Below, piece by piece: positions 33,175 through 34,012 of a stretch of 34,012 nt of DNA (position 1 is its first letter; each line of letters begins with the position of its first letter). The stretch covers positions 1-34,012 of the forward strand of contig JAJEDQ010000105.1 of the NCBI GenBank assembly GCA_022821445.1, in the 5' to 3' direction. The notes below the pieces were generated by a model. The model searched no databases. It saw nothing but the letters and a program-made list of their open reading frames with translations, and had not been told where the DNA came from. This DNA comes from Acidimicrobiia bacterium (lineage in GTDB: Bacteria > Actinomycetota > Acidimicrobiia > Acidimicrobiales > Bin134). The translations under genes were made by a program, and so were the position numbers.

Positions 33175-33921
33175 CTAGCGGAGTTCCCATGTGACAGGGT
33201 CGGCTTCAAAAGCAACCGCGGCGGCAAAGTCCTCGGTGCCGACGTCTTCCAGGCGCCATGTGAATCCGGGGATCTGCGGGGTTCGGAAGAGGGCAGAAAC
33301 CGCTCCGCGGCGCATGTCCTCGGGGAGCTCCAATGCTGAGGCTCTCATGGAAAGGCCCGTTCCGTGGGCTTTCAACAGCGCCTCCTTGATGGTCCAGAAG
33401 CGATAGATCGCATGCAGCTTCTGCGGCTCGTCAAGCGATTCCAGCTCAGTCCTCTCGCTCGGGCTGAGCACGCCCTCGATGAGGCTCTCCAGGCTTCGGC
33501 GAGGCACCCGCTCTTCGACATCTGCCCCCAGGCGGCCCTTGGGCGCCACCACCAAGAGCCCGTGGCTGCCGCTGTGGCTCACATTGAAGCTGACCGGGGC
33601 AGACCGGCCGTAGACCAGGGCGAAGGGCTTGCCGTGGCGGGCGACCTCGAATGCCAACGACTCGTTGGCACAGCCGATGTGTCGGCAAAGAACGGCGCGG
33701 AGCGCGGAGCGGCACAGCACAAACCGCCGTCGAGCGGCAAGAGATCCAAAACCCTCCCAGCGAGAGCGTTCTGGCCCGTCGAGCCATCCAAGGGATTCGG
33801 CTTCCCTGCCCTCATGGGGAGCTAGATCAACATGGAAAACGGTGATGTCCCCGATTCTCTTGAACGGGCGGTCGGCCAACGAGTTCCGGCTTCCATCCTC
33901 GCCTCCGACCAATCTCTCCAT
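33175..33921 (-). CDS. 4'-phosphopantetheinyl transferase, Sfp type
   Basis: The enzyme moves the phosphopantetheine arm from CoA to carrier proteins of fatty acid, polyketide or peptide synthases. The 248-residue length fits the Sfp class. Motifs: RRRFVLCRSALRAVL (about 65-80), FNVSHSGSHGL (CoA contact), GADVEERVPR (Mg-binding Asp/Glu) and FWTIKEALLKAHGTGL with the catalytic WxxKEA pattern. ATG 33921 has no obvious ribosome binding site. It lies eight bases after the stop of the partial gene at the window edge, and could be co-transcribed with it. No carrier-protein gene is visible in the window. Confidence 0.94.
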   Translation of the reverse strand: MERLVGGEDGSRNSLADRPFKRIGDITVFHVDLAPHEGREAESLGWLDGPERSRWEGFGSLAARRRFVLCRSALRAVLCRHIGCANESLAFEVARHGKPFALVYGRSAPVSFNVSHSGSHGLLVVAPKGRLGADVEERVPRRSLESLIEGVLSPSERTELESLDEPQKLHAIYRFWTIKEALLKAHGTGLSMRASALELPEDMRRGAVSALFRTPQIPGFTWRLEDVGTEDFAAAVAFEADPVTWELR

Positions 33922-33929
33922 TGTCGAGG

Positions 33930-34012
33930 CTAACCCGTGCCTTTGACCTGAACCGTCACCACATCCAGGCCGTGGTATTTCTGATGGTGGACCGTTGAGG
34001 CGTAGTGCCGCA
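33930..34012 (-). CDS. Possible 3' end of an unidentified gene (partial)
   Basis: On the reverse strand one frame is open from the window edge to a TAG at 33930-33932, encoding 26 residues with an ordinary composition (HYASTVHHQKYHGLDVVTV in the middle). It ends eight bases before the phosphopantetheinyl transferase start, as expected for the preceding gene of an operon. The stretch is too short to identify, and an 83-base open frame in GC-rich DNA may be chance. Confidence 0.4.
   Translation of the reverse strand, partial: RHYASTVHHQKYHGLDVVTVQVKGTG

Overview
The window looks like chromosomal DNA from a high-GC Gram-positive bacterium (Actinomycetota). The reverse strand carries folE-folP-(phosphatase-like)-folB-folK-panC-nadC-coaX-lysS and then, after an interruption, clpC. 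This matches the folE/folP/folB/folK...panC...coaX/lysS...clpC order known from mycobacteria and streptomycetes. GTG starts, overlapping stop/start codons and GC-rich codon use fit. The extended permeases and coding style suggest a deep-branching group such as Acidimicrobiia, but that placement is a guess.

Layout. Positions 1-3041 (-) hold clpC followed by the start of a lipoprotein gene that runs off the left edge. 3190-4182 (+) is a long-chain polyprenyl diphosphate synthase. 4218-10722 (-) is an accessory block lying between lysS and clpC: a 1358-residue secreted protein with nine fibronectin-III-like repeats and a lysozyme-like C-terminal region, then a 788-residue lipoprotein built from two copies of one large unit. 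From about 4.2 to 7.9 kb the DNA is clearly AT-richer than its surroundings, and the composition changes inside the large secreted-protein gene. 10870-17917 (-) is the folate/pantothenate/NAD/CoA cofactor cluster plus lysS.

17982-24016 (+) holds a double-domain family III CoA-transferase and a fused indolepyruvate:ferredoxin oxidoreductase, plausibly a 2-keto-acid/acyl-CoA pair. 24068-24792 (+) is a VapBC-type toxin-antitoxin module. 24809-33094 (-) is a tandem duplication of a peptide/nickel-type ABC uptake cassette (binding protein, DppB-like, DppC-like, twice) with no ATPase genes in the window. Each cassette starts with the same promoter design. 33175-33921 (-) is an Sfp-type phosphopantetheinyl transferase, and the last 83 bases look like the 3' end of another reverse-strand gene.

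No gene-free stretch exceeds 300 bases. The longest gaps (3042-3189 and 10723-10869) are under 150 bases. I saw no tRNA, rRNA, CRISPR array, transposase or integrase.

The most distinctive content is the 4.2-10.7 kb surface-protein pair. A second oddity is three intergenic spacers in the cofactor/CoA-transferase region that carry a short degenerate copy of the end of a neighbouring gene, which look like recombination scars.
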